Shown: positions 46,519 to 54,541 of the stretch, piece after piece
How positions within the stretch are numbered: position 1 is the first letter of the stretch
How the letters are laid out: each line of letters starts with the position of its first letter
The notes under the pieces: generated by a model
Told to the model about the DNA's origin: nothing
The model's input: the letters and a program-made list of their open reading frames with translations, nothing else
Database searches by the model: none
Assembly (NCBI RefSeq): GCF_002873335.1
Contig: NZ_MCUW01000078.1
Span: forward strand, 152,887-216,886
Length of the DNA: 64,000 nt
Source: Vibrio sp. 10N.286.49.B1
Lineage (GTDB): Bacteria; Pseudomonadota; Gammaproteobacteria; Enterobacterales; Vibrionaceae
Direction: 5' to 3'
Program-made: the position numbers and the translations under genes

Positions 46519-47010
46519 TTAGTGCAGCCAAGTCTCGATGGTGTTGGGGATTAAGGTCTCCAATTCGATGTAAGCGCCAAAGTTTAGATACAAGAATCCG
46601 AAATAACTCATTCCGCTCCAAAGCAGTATAGAAAGAGTTAAAAGGGAAAACGTACGCACAGCACTTTGCTTGAGACGTTTTGACAATAGCGTGTAAATGG
46701 GGATACCGATTAAAAGGGGCGCTAATAGCGCCATGCAAAATTGGCCATATCGGTGCCACATCCTTAGAAATCGGCGTAGTCTAGGTCGGAAAACAACGCG
46801 TTGTTTAATCGTCATTCGATTGAAAAGTCTCGGCCCTAGCCACCACCCAAAATAGCCAGCCATCAATGCAGGGAGAACATTAAATAGCACCATTTCTGGG
46901 TAGCTATATGACAGCATTGCTGCAAGCGCCGGCCCTGAATACGTTTTCCATATACTGAGTAGCGCCATTGCGAAAGCAATGGCCGCGTACGAGTTAATGT
47001 CAAAGCCCAT
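46519..47010 (-). CDS. Unknown polytopic membrane protein in the maturase operon
   Basis: 163 residues with about four hydrophobic helices and a basic loop in the middle (RMTIKQRVVFRPRLRRFLRMW). No family recognised. Its ATG lies 11 bases inside the end of the maturase gene, so translation is coupled. The neighbourhood suggests a dedicated partner of sulfatase use, for example sulfate or alcohol transport, but the sequence does not show it. Confidence 0.7.
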   Translation of the reverse strand: MGFDINSYAAIAFAMALLSIWKTYSGPALAAMLSYSYPEMVLFNVLPALMAGYFGWWLGPRLFNRMTIKQRVVFRPRLRRFLRMWHRYGQFCMALLAPLLIGIPIYTLLSKRLKQSAVRTFSLLTLSILLWSGMSYFGFLYLNFGAYIELETLIPNTIETWLH

Positions 47011-48247
47011 TTTCGTCTCTTTTTAGCAATGGATAACCGTTGTTGACCAGTAGCAAGGATAGGACAGGATCGATGTGTTTGAAAAAAGCTATCCAGCCAT
47101 CGCATAGATAATTGAGTCCTGGTTGGCCTTGTTCTGTGTAAGCGATCCGGTTTTTAGGGCATTCACCATGACAGGCAAATAAATAGGGACATTGTTTGCA
47201 CTGATTGGGGAGTGATTTCTGTTTGGCAAAACCAAACTGTTGCTGCTTTGATGAAAAGGCAAGTTTTTTGAGCTCTGTCTGGTGAATGTTGCCGATTGAA
47301 AATTCAGGGTAAACGTAATGATCGCATGAGTAGACTTCGCCATTAGGTTCGACTGCCAGTCCTTTACCGCAGATCTCACTGAGGGTACACATGGTACTGG
47401 GCTTCCCCATCCAGACTCCCACAAAATTTTCAAAGTATGGGATCATCACCTTACCAAAATCGTTATGGAACCATTCATCAAAAATAGTGATCAGAAAGGC
47501 TCCCCATTGGTCGGCAGAGACACTCCAGGGTTCGACCGCTGCTTTGACGGGAATAATGTTCATCGCTCCCCATTTAAGCCATTGATTGTTGGTGGGAGCC
47601 GAGACTTTATCGACCACCGGAATAAACTGCATCTGTGGTGAACGAACCTCGTCACGTAGAAAGCGATACACCTCAAGTGGCTGTGAGCCGGTGAGGTTGT
47701 TAATACAGGTCAAGGTCGCAAAGTTGACTTGGTGTTCTTGAAGTAAACGAATCCCTCTCATGGTCTTATCAAACGTCCCACGCCCTGCTTTATTGGTTCT
47801 ATAGCGATTATGTAGAGATTCAGGACCATCAATACTGACGCCAATGATGAAGTTATGGTGTTTGAAAAATGCACACCACTGAGGCGTTAATAAGGTCGCA
47901 TTGGTTTGTAAATCGTTGCTAATGGAAGAGTGAGGAGGACAGAAGCGCTTTTGCAGCTCAACCACTTTTTCAAAGTACTCAATACCAAGTAGTGTTGGCT
48001 CTCCGCCGTGCCATGAAAAAACAATCTCTGCGGTATTTTGGCCTTCGATATATTGGCGAATATAGGTCTCCAATCGTTCATGGCTCATGACCGACTCTGG
48101 TTGGCTTGCATAATCGAGGAGTTGTTGTTTATCGAGATAATAGCAGTACGTACAATCGATATTGCACAAGGCACCGATGGGTTTAGCGAGTGCTTGAAAT
48201 TTATTGTGGGCTTTACCGTTGAACTGTGGAACTGAAAAGTCGGTCAT
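47000..48247 (-). CDS. Anaerobic sulfatase-maturating enzyme (radical SAM)
   Basis: 415 residues from the ATG at 48247; a longer frame starting at 48313 begins upstream of the predicted transcript start and is rejected. The radical-SAM cluster CNIDCTYC has Cys28, Cys32 and Cys35. The C-terminal SPASM domain has the many cysteines (CTLSEICGKGLAVEPNGEVYSC; CKQCPYLFACHGEC) that hold two auxiliary clusters, the signature of anSME. It converts Cys or Ser of sulfatases to formylglycine without oxygen. It is the first gene of its operon and lies with two sulfatases that need it. Confidence 0.93.
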   Translation of the reverse strand: MTDFSVPQFNGKAHNKFQALAKPIGALCNIDCTYCYYLDKQQLLDYASQPESVMSHERLETYIRQYIEGQNTAEIVFSWHGGEPTLLGIEYFEKVVELQKRFCPPHSSISNDLQTNATLLTPQWCAFFKHHNFIIGVSIDGPESLHNRYRTNKAGRGTFDKTMRGIRLLQEHQVNFATLTCINNLTGSQPLEVYRFLRDEVRSPQMQFIPVVDKVSAPTNNQWLKWGAMNIIPVKAAVEPWSVSADQWGAFLITIFDEWFHNDFGKVMIPYFENFVGVWMGKPSTMCTLSEICGKGLAVEPNGEVYSCDHYVYPEFSIGNIHQTELKKLAFSSKQQQFGFAKQKSLPNQCKQCPYLFACHGECPKNRIAYTEQGQPGLNYLCDGWIAFFKHIDPVLSLLLVNNGYPLLKRDENGL

Positions 48248-48315
48248 TAAAAGCGGCCTCTTTGATGGTAATTGAGTATCCGTTCTCAAGCAGATGTGGC
48301 CTAGAATAAACAAAA

Positions 48316-48331
48316 CAAACCGGTTGGTCTA
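48316..48331 (-). promoter_or_regulatory. NemR-type operator, copy c (maturase operon promoter)
   Basis: On the minus strand TAGACCAACCGGTTTG, one base different from copies a and b. TAGACC is followed by 17 bases and TATTCT (48308-48303), the same promoter layout as copy a. This puts the transcript start after the early ATG at 48313 and supports a start at 48247. Confidence 0.8.
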
Positions 48332-48481
48332 GCTTTTTCTATCTGATTAAAAATATCGATAGTGCACTTAGTGCAAGATCAAGGCTTCGTTTAAACAATT
48401 GAGTGACCGGAACCATTGTCATAGTGTTGCTATTTTTTGATTGGCTGTCATTCTTAAAGAAAAATTTAGGAAATCAAAACC

Positions 48482-49723
48482 ATGACCAAAATTGCAATGC
48501 TAAGTACCGGTGAAGAAGTCTTATATGGCGATATTGTGGATACGAATGCCGCGTGGCTTAGCCGAGTGTTTTATGAGAACGGTTTTTCTATGTATAAAAG
48601 GTCTACGGTTGGTGATCAGCGTACGTCATTGCTTCAGGAAATGGTGATGCTGAGCTTTAACCTTGACGTGGTGATTGTGAATGGCGGCTTGGGACCGACA
48701 TCAGATGACCTCACGGCAGAAGTGGCGGCGGAAGCGGCTGAGGAACCTTTAGCGCTCAGCGAAGAATGGTTAAACACATTAGAGGCGTTTTATGCTTCTC
48801 GTGGTAAAACAATGCCGGAAAGCAATATCAAGCAAGCGATGCTACCCCAAAGCGCAACGATTGTAGATAATCCTATTGGTACCGCGTGCGGGTTTAAAAT
48901 GCGGATCAATGATTGTTTGTTTTATTTTACCCCTGGCGTGCCAAGTGAATTTAAAAAAATGGCGTTGGAGCAAATCCTACCTGATCTAAAAGCACAATTT
49001 GGTCAACAAGAAGGAAGAGAGTGTCGTCGTTTGTACACTTTTGGATTGTCGGAGTCTGGTATTGCCGATACGCTCTCGGTGATCGCGTTACCGGACAATT
49101 ATGAGTTTGGTTATCGTTCTTATTTGCCATTTATTGAAGTGAAATTATTTGGCCCTTCTCGAGATGTAGAGAAAGGCATCCGCCTGCTTGCGATGATTGA
49201 AAAGCTGTTGCATCAAAATGTCGTCAGCGTTGATGAGCCAATGCTTGCACGCCTCAGCCACCTCGTTGATACACATAAGCCGACATTAGCGATCTCGGAG
49301 CATGCCACTAAGGGTTACTTGTCAGCGTGGTTACAAGACGATGATATTTTGGCGCAGTATTGCGGCGCGACTTGGGTATTAGGGGATAAAACGACGTCGC
49401 CATTAACTCACGATACTGATCCGTTGGGCGCGGTGTTAGCGTTAGCGGGCGCGACAAAAAGTAATTGTGGTGCCGACATTGCTATTGCGACAGGAAAGTT
49501 TGAAGAAGGTGTTTTTTCTGTGGCGCTTGCCACACCAAAAGGCGAATGGGGGCAAATACTAGAGTTACAACGCAAGTATTCTTCGAAAGACGTTAAGACG
49601 ATTATTAGCACGCTGGCGGGCGACATGCTCCGTCGCTACCTAGACGCTAAGCCAATGTTTCCTGATTATGGCTACGTAACTCGTAAAGAAGAAATCTACG
49701 TTCCGTCTAGCGTACTCCAATAA
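48482..49723 (+). CDS. cinA: CinA-family protein with a degenerate amidase domain
   Basis: 413 residues. The N-terminal MoaB-like (COG1058) domain is intact: STGEEVLYGDIVDTNA near the start, the VNGGLGPTSDD loop near residues 63-73 and FTPGVPSEF. In CinA this part has ADP-ribose pyrophosphatase activity. The C-terminal domain would be nicotinamide-nucleotide amidase, but its ESCTGG-type motif reads SEHATKG, so the catalytic serine position seems lost. It follows the divergent maturase operon with its own promoter. Confidence 0.9.
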   Translation: MTKIAMLSTGEEVLYGDIVDTNAAWLSRVFYENGFSMYKRSTVGDQRTSLLQEMVMLSFNLDVVIVNGGLGPTSDDLTAEVAAEAAEEPLALSEEWLNTLEAFYASRGKTMPESNIKQAMLPQSATIVDNPIGTACGFKMRINDCLFYFTPGVPSEFKKMALEQILPDLKAQFGQQEGRECRRLYTFGLSESGIADTLSVIALPDNYEFGYRSYLPFIEVKLFGPSRDVEKGIRLLAMIEKLLHQNVVSVDEPMLARLSHLVDTHKPTLAISEHATKGYLSAWLQDDDILAQYCGATWVLGDKTTSPLTHDTDPLGAVLALAGATKSNCGADIAIATGKFEEGVFSVALATPKGEWGQILELQRKYSSKDVKTIISTLAGDMLRRYLDAKPMFPDYGYVTRKEEIYVPSSVLQ

Positions 49724-49750
49724 ACGCCTTTGATAACAAAGTGCAGTGAT

Positions 49751-50385
49751 CATCAGTGCGTTGAGAGCTTATTCTGGTGTTATTCATTTTTATTTAAGTG
49801 AGTCATACGCTTTGGGCGATCCTCGTCTGTACAAGGATGACGGCCTAATTTGTATTGGTTAAAAGGTGACGAACTATGAGGTCCCTGTCCAAAGGTGTGT
49901 CAGCTTTGGCCTTGTCAGCGCAGAATAGCCTCTGCTACGCTACTGCTCCCATTAAACAAAATTAACCGGCATCCCCTTGAAAAAGGGGATCTCCATCAGC
50001 GCGTTGTGAGCCTATTCTGGCCTCATTCATTTCTATTTAAACAAATCATACGCTTTGGGCGATCCTCGTGTGTACGAGAGTGGCGGCTTAATTTGGATGG
50101 GCGAGAAAGTCGGCTCCCTGTCCAAAGGTGTGTCAGCTTGGGCCTCGTCAGCGCAGAATAGCCTCTGGTACGCTACTGCTCCCACTAAACAAAATTAACC
50201 GTCATCCCCTTGAAACAGGGGACCTCCATCAGCTCGTTGTGAGCCTATTCTGGCCACCTTCATTTCCATTTAAGTGAGTCGCACGCTTTGGGATCCTCGT
50301 TTGTCTGACGATGACGGCCTAATTGGGTTGGGTTAGGTTGGAGAGTGTTGAGCTAAGAGGTCTCTGTCGAGAAACGAATCCGCTT
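49751..50385. repeat. Three tandem copies of a ~240-bp hairpin-forming repeat
   Basis: Units begin at 49751, 49994 and 50227 (CATCAG[T/C/A]...GTTG[A/T]GAGC[C/T]TATTCTGG). The first two end with CAGAATAGCCTC (49921-49932, 50154-50165), which is an inverted repeat of the left GAGC[C/T]TATTCTG, so each can fold into a long hairpin like a MITE or a structured RNA. Between units there are REP-like hairpins: ATCCCCTTGAAAAAGGGGAT (49971-49990) and TCCCCT...AGGGGA (50205-50222). The third copy is truncated on the right. No gene is believable here. Confidence 0.85.
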
Positions 50386-50611
50386 AGTCTTCATTGTTCT
50401 TCGATAGTGACTCATCAACTAAAGTGTAATAAATATTCACCCAATTGATTATATGTCGAATAGTTATTGCTATATGAAAATTTGATCTATATCACAATAC
50501 ATTGATCTTTAAGCATAATTAGAAATTCTCATTTTTGAGAGTATCTCTTCTCAACAAATTGATTAGAATCAATGTTCACTCTGGAAACAGCAGTGTCTAG
50601 GGAGGATGACA

Positions 50612-50851
50612 ATGATACAACAATCAAAAATTCGCGTGGTGTACCAAGTCGCAAATGAAAAAATCATGCTGGGTGAAGCTTTCGGGAAAACGTGTGGCGA
50701 TATTGCAGCAATGTGGTTAAAAGCACCAATGGAAGAGCTGTTGACTGACGAAGGTTTCAAGATCTCGCTGTATGATGATGGCGGACGTCACGTGGCTGAT
50801 AAAGCCGTATCCATGGGCACCGCAGACACGATTCTCGCTGTTGTCGATTAA
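50612..50851 (+). CDS. Small hypothetical protein (79 residues)
   Basis: 79 residues from the ATG at 50612, which has GGAGG 6 bases upstream; an ATG at 50606 abuts that site and is rejected. Beginning MIQQSKIRVVYQVANEK, predicted mixed alpha/beta, no signal or membrane helix. No family recognised. A terminator follows directly, so it is transcribed alone. Confidence 0.75.
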   Translation: MIQQSKIRVVYQVANEKIMLGEAFGKTCGDIAAMWLKAPMEELLTDEGFKISLYDDGGRHVADKAVSMGTADTILAVVD

Positions 50852-50892
50852 ATTCTGATTGGCTCACATACTTTTTGATGTTTTATTTTTAG

Positions 50893-50916
50893 ACCGGTTT
50901 ATCAAACCGGTTTTTC
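50893..50916 (+). terminator. Terminator after the 79-residue ORF
   Basis: Stem ACCGGTTT / AAACCGGT with an ATC loop, followed by TTTT. Confidence 0.88.
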
Positions 50917-51082
50917 TTTGGGCGTCGTTCTCGATTTACTTCTCTGATCTATCCTCGCAAGATTTCATTTGTCGTTAATGTGATCCATTTTGTGCTTTTG
51001 CTCTAATTCTAGTCGTTCCTCTTAATCATGACTCATACTTGGTGATTCACATCATTTGATCGATTAGGGATAGGAAGGATCC

Positions 51083-52102
51083 ATGAGTGCATCTTCGATA
51101 AAAGAGATTGAAAGTCTGTTTAACGAAAGGGGAGCGCCAGAGTATGGGCACCTTACTGCTATCCCCAAATATATTGAATTAGAACGCTTTTGCTATCTCA
51201 CCACGATGGACCGCAAAGCAAGTAAAGTTGCAAAGCACTTTCATTACAAACAATTCCAATTTGTCAGTATCAGTACGCCACGTTACATCATCGGGATTGC
51301 AATGGCGGATATTCGCTATGTTGGTAATAGCTTTTTCTACGTCTACGATGTCGAAACAAACAATTTTCGCGAAAAAAAAGTGCTTAGCCCATTAGGCTTA
51401 CGTTACAAATTGACGCCATCTCCTTGGAAAGGTGTTAGTTACTTCGACTCCAATGGCACGAGAATTGAGATTAATGACGGCTTATGGCGAGTTATTGTTG
51501 ATTCAGATTGGTTGATAATGGATGTAACATTGTTGCCGCCAGAGACGGGCACTGGGCCGTTAATGCTGTGTACCCCGACAGGCTACTCTGGATGGACATA
51601 TACGCAAAAACATAATGCACTTGATATAAGAGGTCATATTACCGTGAACGGCGAGACCGTGGATCTCACAACGTGCCTCGCAGGTTACGATTTTTCTGCA
51701 GGCTACATGCGAAGAGAAACGAGTTGGCGGTGGGCGAGCATTAATGCGTTGATTAACGGGGTTCGCATCGGATTGAATCTAGCGGTCGGTGTGAATGAGA
51801 GTGGTGCGACTGAGAATACCTTGTGGATAAACGCTCATCGTCAGCTTTTGAGTGGTGTTCATTTTGATTTTGACCGTTCTGACCCTAAGGCAACCTGGCG
51901 CATTTATGGCGAGGAAGGGAAAGTCAATTTACGATTTGAGCCCGTTGAAGCTCGAAAAGAAAAGCTCAATTTAGTGTATTTAAAGAGTAATTTTCGACAG
52001 TTTATTGGTCATTTCTCTGGCACGTTGCGTGATGCGAACGGCCATGTACATCAGCTGGATAAGGTTCTTGGGTTGGTTGAAGATCACTATGCTAAATGGT
52101 AA
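51083..52102 (+). CDS. DUF2804 family protein
   Basis: 339 residues matching the DUF2804 pattern: WRWASINALINGVRIGLNLAVGVNE and a long beta-rich body (YLTTMDRKASKVAKHFHYKQ; LCTPTGYSGWTYTQKHNAL). The family is thought to be beta-barrel-like and lipid-related (similar to the AttH/CrtC group), but no activity is established. AAGGATCC precedes the ATG. The next gene, a fatty-acid-hydroxylase-type enzyme, starts 12 bases after the stop, so the two form an operon. Confidence 0.85.
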   Translation: MSASSIKEIESLFNERGAPEYGHLTAIPKYIELERFCYLTTMDRKASKVAKHFHYKQFQFVSISTPRYIIGIAMADIRYVGNSFFYVYDVETNNFREKKVLSPLGLRYKLTPSPWKGVSYFDSNGTRIEINDGLWRVIVDSDWLIMDVTLLPPETGTGPLMLCTPTGYSGWTYTQKHNALDIRGHITVNGETVDLTTCLAGYDFSAGYMRRETSWRWASINALINGVRIGLNLAVGVNESGATENTLWINAHRQLLSGVHFDFDRSDPKATWRIYGEEGKVNLRFEPVEARKEKLNLVYLKSNFRQFIGHFSGTLRDANGHVHQLDKVLGLVEDHYAKW

Positions 52103-52114
52103 GGAAGTGAACCT

Positions 52115-52957
52115 ATGAACGATATCGTGGATCACCCAGAGCTCTTACTATTAGTACTAGCACCAGTGTTTGTCATTATGATGGTTTTGGAGTATACGCT
52201 TGGTCAACGATCAGGACGTTTGCCGAATTCAGGGTATTACTCATTAAAGGAGCTGGTATGTAACTTTAGTTTGGCGGGAATGCATCAACTATCAGACTTG
52301 CTAGCGGGTCTGTTGATCGCAAATCTGTATCTAACGGTATTTGGGTGGCGTTGGTTTGATATAGAGATGTCAGTATCTTTGTTTATTGTATTGATGGTTT
52401 TACAGGACTTTTTTTATTATTGGTTTCATCGCGCTAGCCACCGTGTCCGTTGGATGTGGGCGGCGCACGTTGTCCATCATAGCTCTGAGAATATGAATTT
52501 TAGTACGGCTTTTCGGCAGAGTTTAATGTACCCGCTTGCTGGAATGTGGTTGTTTTGGGTGCCGCTGGTGGTCATTGGTTTTGAGCCCAAATGGGTCGTA
52601 TTGGTAGTGCTGTTAAACTTGGTAGTGCAGTTTTTTGTGCATACCCAATGGATAAAGACATTAGGAATAATAGAATGGGTATTGAATACACCCTCACACC
52701 ATCGTGTACACCACGGACGAAACCCGCAGTATATTGATAAGAACTATGCGGGAGTGTTGATTATTTGGGACCGATTGTTCGGGACGTTTGAGCCAGAAGT
52801 AGAGACAGTCCGTTATGGCATCTCTAAGCCAGTCAACAGTTTCAATCCATTTGTCGTGACATTCTCTGAATGGAAAATGCTATGGCGGGATGTGTTCGCA
52901 CCCAATCAGACATTGAAACAACGTATAATGATTATCTTGTCGCCACCGAGTGATTGA
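52115..52957 (+). CDS. Sterol desaturase / fatty acid hydroxylase family membrane enzyme
   Basis: 280 residues with about four or five membrane helices and the eight-histidine di-iron motifs: HRASH (near residue 108), HVVHHS and HHRVHH (PSHHRVHHGRNPQYIDKNY), the pattern of integral-membrane di-iron hydroxylases. It would hydroxylate or desaturate a lipid tail at the inner membrane. It shares an operon with the DUF2804 gene and AAGGAAG lies upstream. The substrate is unknown. Confidence 0.9.
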   Translation: MNDIVDHPELLLLVLAPVFVIMMVLEYTLGQRSGRLPNSGYYSLKELVCNFSLAGMHQLSDLLAGLLIANLYLTVFGWRWFDIEMSVSLFIVLMVLQDFFYYWFHRASHRVRWMWAAHVVHHSSENMNFSTAFRQSLMYPLAGMWLFWVPLVVIGFEPKWVVLVVLLNLVVQFFVHTQWIKTLGIIEWVLNTPSHHRVHHGRNPQYIDKNYAGVLIIWDRLFGTFEPEVETVRYGISKPVNSFNPFVVTFSEWKMLWRDVFAPNQTLKQRIMIILSPPSD

Positions 52958-52981
52958 ATCTTTTGGCAAACAGAAGGCACA

Positions 52982-53008
52982 AAAAAACGGCTCTTAGAGC
53001 CGTTTTTT
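52982..53008. terminator. Bidirectional terminator between the hydroxylase gene and yfaE
   Basis: AAAAAACGGCTC / GAGCCGTTTTTT with a 3-base loop. It ends both converging transcripts. Confidence 0.93.
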
Positions 53009-53040
53009 CGATACTGCGGTTACACACCTAAGAGAGCTCA

Positions 53041-53322
53041 TCAAGCACGCTTTTGGGCTTTGGACTGATAGGCGATATTCTCTATCGTGATATCTGTCTT
53101 CGCACGGCAAATGCAAGGTAGAATCTCATCACTTTGTGTATAGGCCATCGCAAACCCTACATATTCCACTTCACCAGAGGTTAGAGTACAGCGACATGCG
53201 CCACAATGGCCGTCACGGCAGTTGTACTCTGGTTCTAACCCAGCTTGTTCCATTGTTTCTAGAACGGTGTTTGAAGGGTTAGACTCTATTTTAGTGATAG
53301 AGTTTATTTTGATGGTTGGCAT
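53041..53322 (-). CDS. yfaE: YfaE-type 2Fe-2S ferredoxin for ribonucleotide reductase
   Basis: 93 residues of a plant-type ferredoxin: cysteines in YNCRDGHCGACRCTL and LPCICRAKTD bind the 2Fe-2S cluster. In E. coli YfaE rebuilds the diferric-tyrosyl cofactor of NrdB. Its first base overlaps the nrdB stop by one base, so it is translated with it. Confidence 0.95.
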   Translation of the reverse strand: MPTIKINSITKIESNPSNTVLETMEQAGLEPEYNCRDGHCGACRCTLTSGEVEYVGFAMAYTQSDEILPCICRAKTDITIENIAYQSKAQKRA

Positions 53323-54455
53323 TACAGTTCGAAATCCTCAAAGTCATTGGCACTGACTTCGTTGTCAATTTGCCCAACAAGATAAGAACTGATTTCGGCT
53401 TCTTGCGGGGCAACTTGTACATTATCTGAAGATAACCAAGCGTTAATCCATGGAATTGGATTAGAAGTCGCGTCAGGGTAGGCGACACCTAAACCGACAG
53501 CTTGCATACGGACGTTGGTAATATATTCAACATACTGACAAAGGATATCTTTGTTTAAGCCGATCATCGAACCATCTTTGAACAGGTACTCTGCCCATTC
53601 TTTCTCTTGTTCTGCAGCTTCTTTAAATAGATCAAAACAGTCTTGCTTACATTCTTCGGCAATTTGCATGAATGTGAAGTCATCCTGCCCATTCCGTAGG
53701 ATGTTAACCATGTGCTGTGTGCCAGTTAGATGTAATGCTTCGTCACGAGCAATCAGCTTTATGATCTTAGCATTACCTTCCATCAGTTCACGTTCTGCAA
53801 AGGCAAACGAACAAGCAAAGCTCACGTAGAAACGGATAGCTTCGAGTGCATTGACAGACATAAGGCAAAGATAGAGTTTCTTCTTAAGGTCATACAAGCT
53901 GACCTTCACTTCGTCACCGTTAAGAACGTGAGTACCTTCGCCGTAGCGATGATAATCGTTAGTCGCTTGGATCAGATCATCGTAATAATGCGCAATGTCT
54001 TTTGCACGTTTTAAGATGTGCTCGTTTTCCACGATATCGTCAAACACGACGCTTGGGTCATTAACAATGTTGCGAATGATATGAGTGTACGAACGAGAGT
54101 GGATCGTTTCGGAGAACGACCACGTTTCAATCCAAGTCTCTAGCTCAGGAAGCGAGACAAGTGGCAGCAACGCAACGTTTGGGCTACGACCTTGAATAGA
54201 ATCCAGTAGCGTTTGATATTTTAAGTTACTGATGAAAATGTGCTTTTCATGCTCTGGTAACTTGTTGTAATCGATACGGTCACTGGAAACATCAACTTCT
54301 TCTGGACGCCAGAAAAAGGACAGTTGTTTCTCGATCAGTTTCTCGAAAATTTCAAATTTTTGCTGGTCATAACGCGCAACGTTTACAGGTTGACCTAGGA
54401 ACATTGGTTCCTTGAGCGCGTTATTTTTTGTTTGAGTAAAAGTACTGTAAGCCAT
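53322..54455 (-). CDS. nrdB: NrdB, class Ia ribonucleotide reductase small subunit
   Basis: 377 residues. It houses the diiron-tyrosyl radical that starts reduction of ribonucleoside diphosphates. Metal ligands appear in [31 protein letters not shown] and [12 protein letters not shown]. The C-terminal tail ([16 protein letters not shown]) binds NrdA. AAGGA is about 10 bases upstream. It follows nrdA after 86 bases. Confidence 0.98.
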   Translation of the reverse strand: MAYSTFTQTKNNALKEPMFLGQPVNVARYDQQKFEIFEKLIEKQLSFFWRPEEVDVSSDRIDYNKLPEHEKHIFISNLKYQTLLDSIQGRSPNVALLPLVSLPELETWIETWSFSETIHSRSYTHIIRNIVNDPSVVFDDIVENEHILKRAKDIAHYYDDLIQATNDYHRYGEGTHVLNGDEVKVSLYDLKKKLYLCLMSVNALEAIRFYVSFACSFAFAERELMEGNAKIIKLIARDEALHLTGTQHMVNILRNGQDDFTFMQIAEECKQDCFDLFKEAAEQEKEWAEYLFKDGSMIGLNKDILCQYVEYITNVRMQAVGLGVAYPDATSNPIPWINAWLSSDNVQVAPQEAEISSYLVGQIDNEVSANDFEDFEL

Positions 54456-54541
54456 GGTGCTGCAATCCTTCTTCGCCTCTTCACATAGGAAGAGGCTGTA
54501 TTACTAATATATGATTATTAAATAATATATTGTTTAAACGG

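Noticed and set aside
49895..50161. An 88-codon open frame in the tandem repeat region
   Set aside because: It runs across repeat units, has no ribosome-binding site and no protein-like composition; it is a product of repeat structure.
50890..50911. A TAGACCGGTTT that looks like a fifth NemR-type operator
   Set aside because: It lacks the 4-base spacer of the real copies and is the left part of a rho-independent terminator stem after the 79-residue gene.
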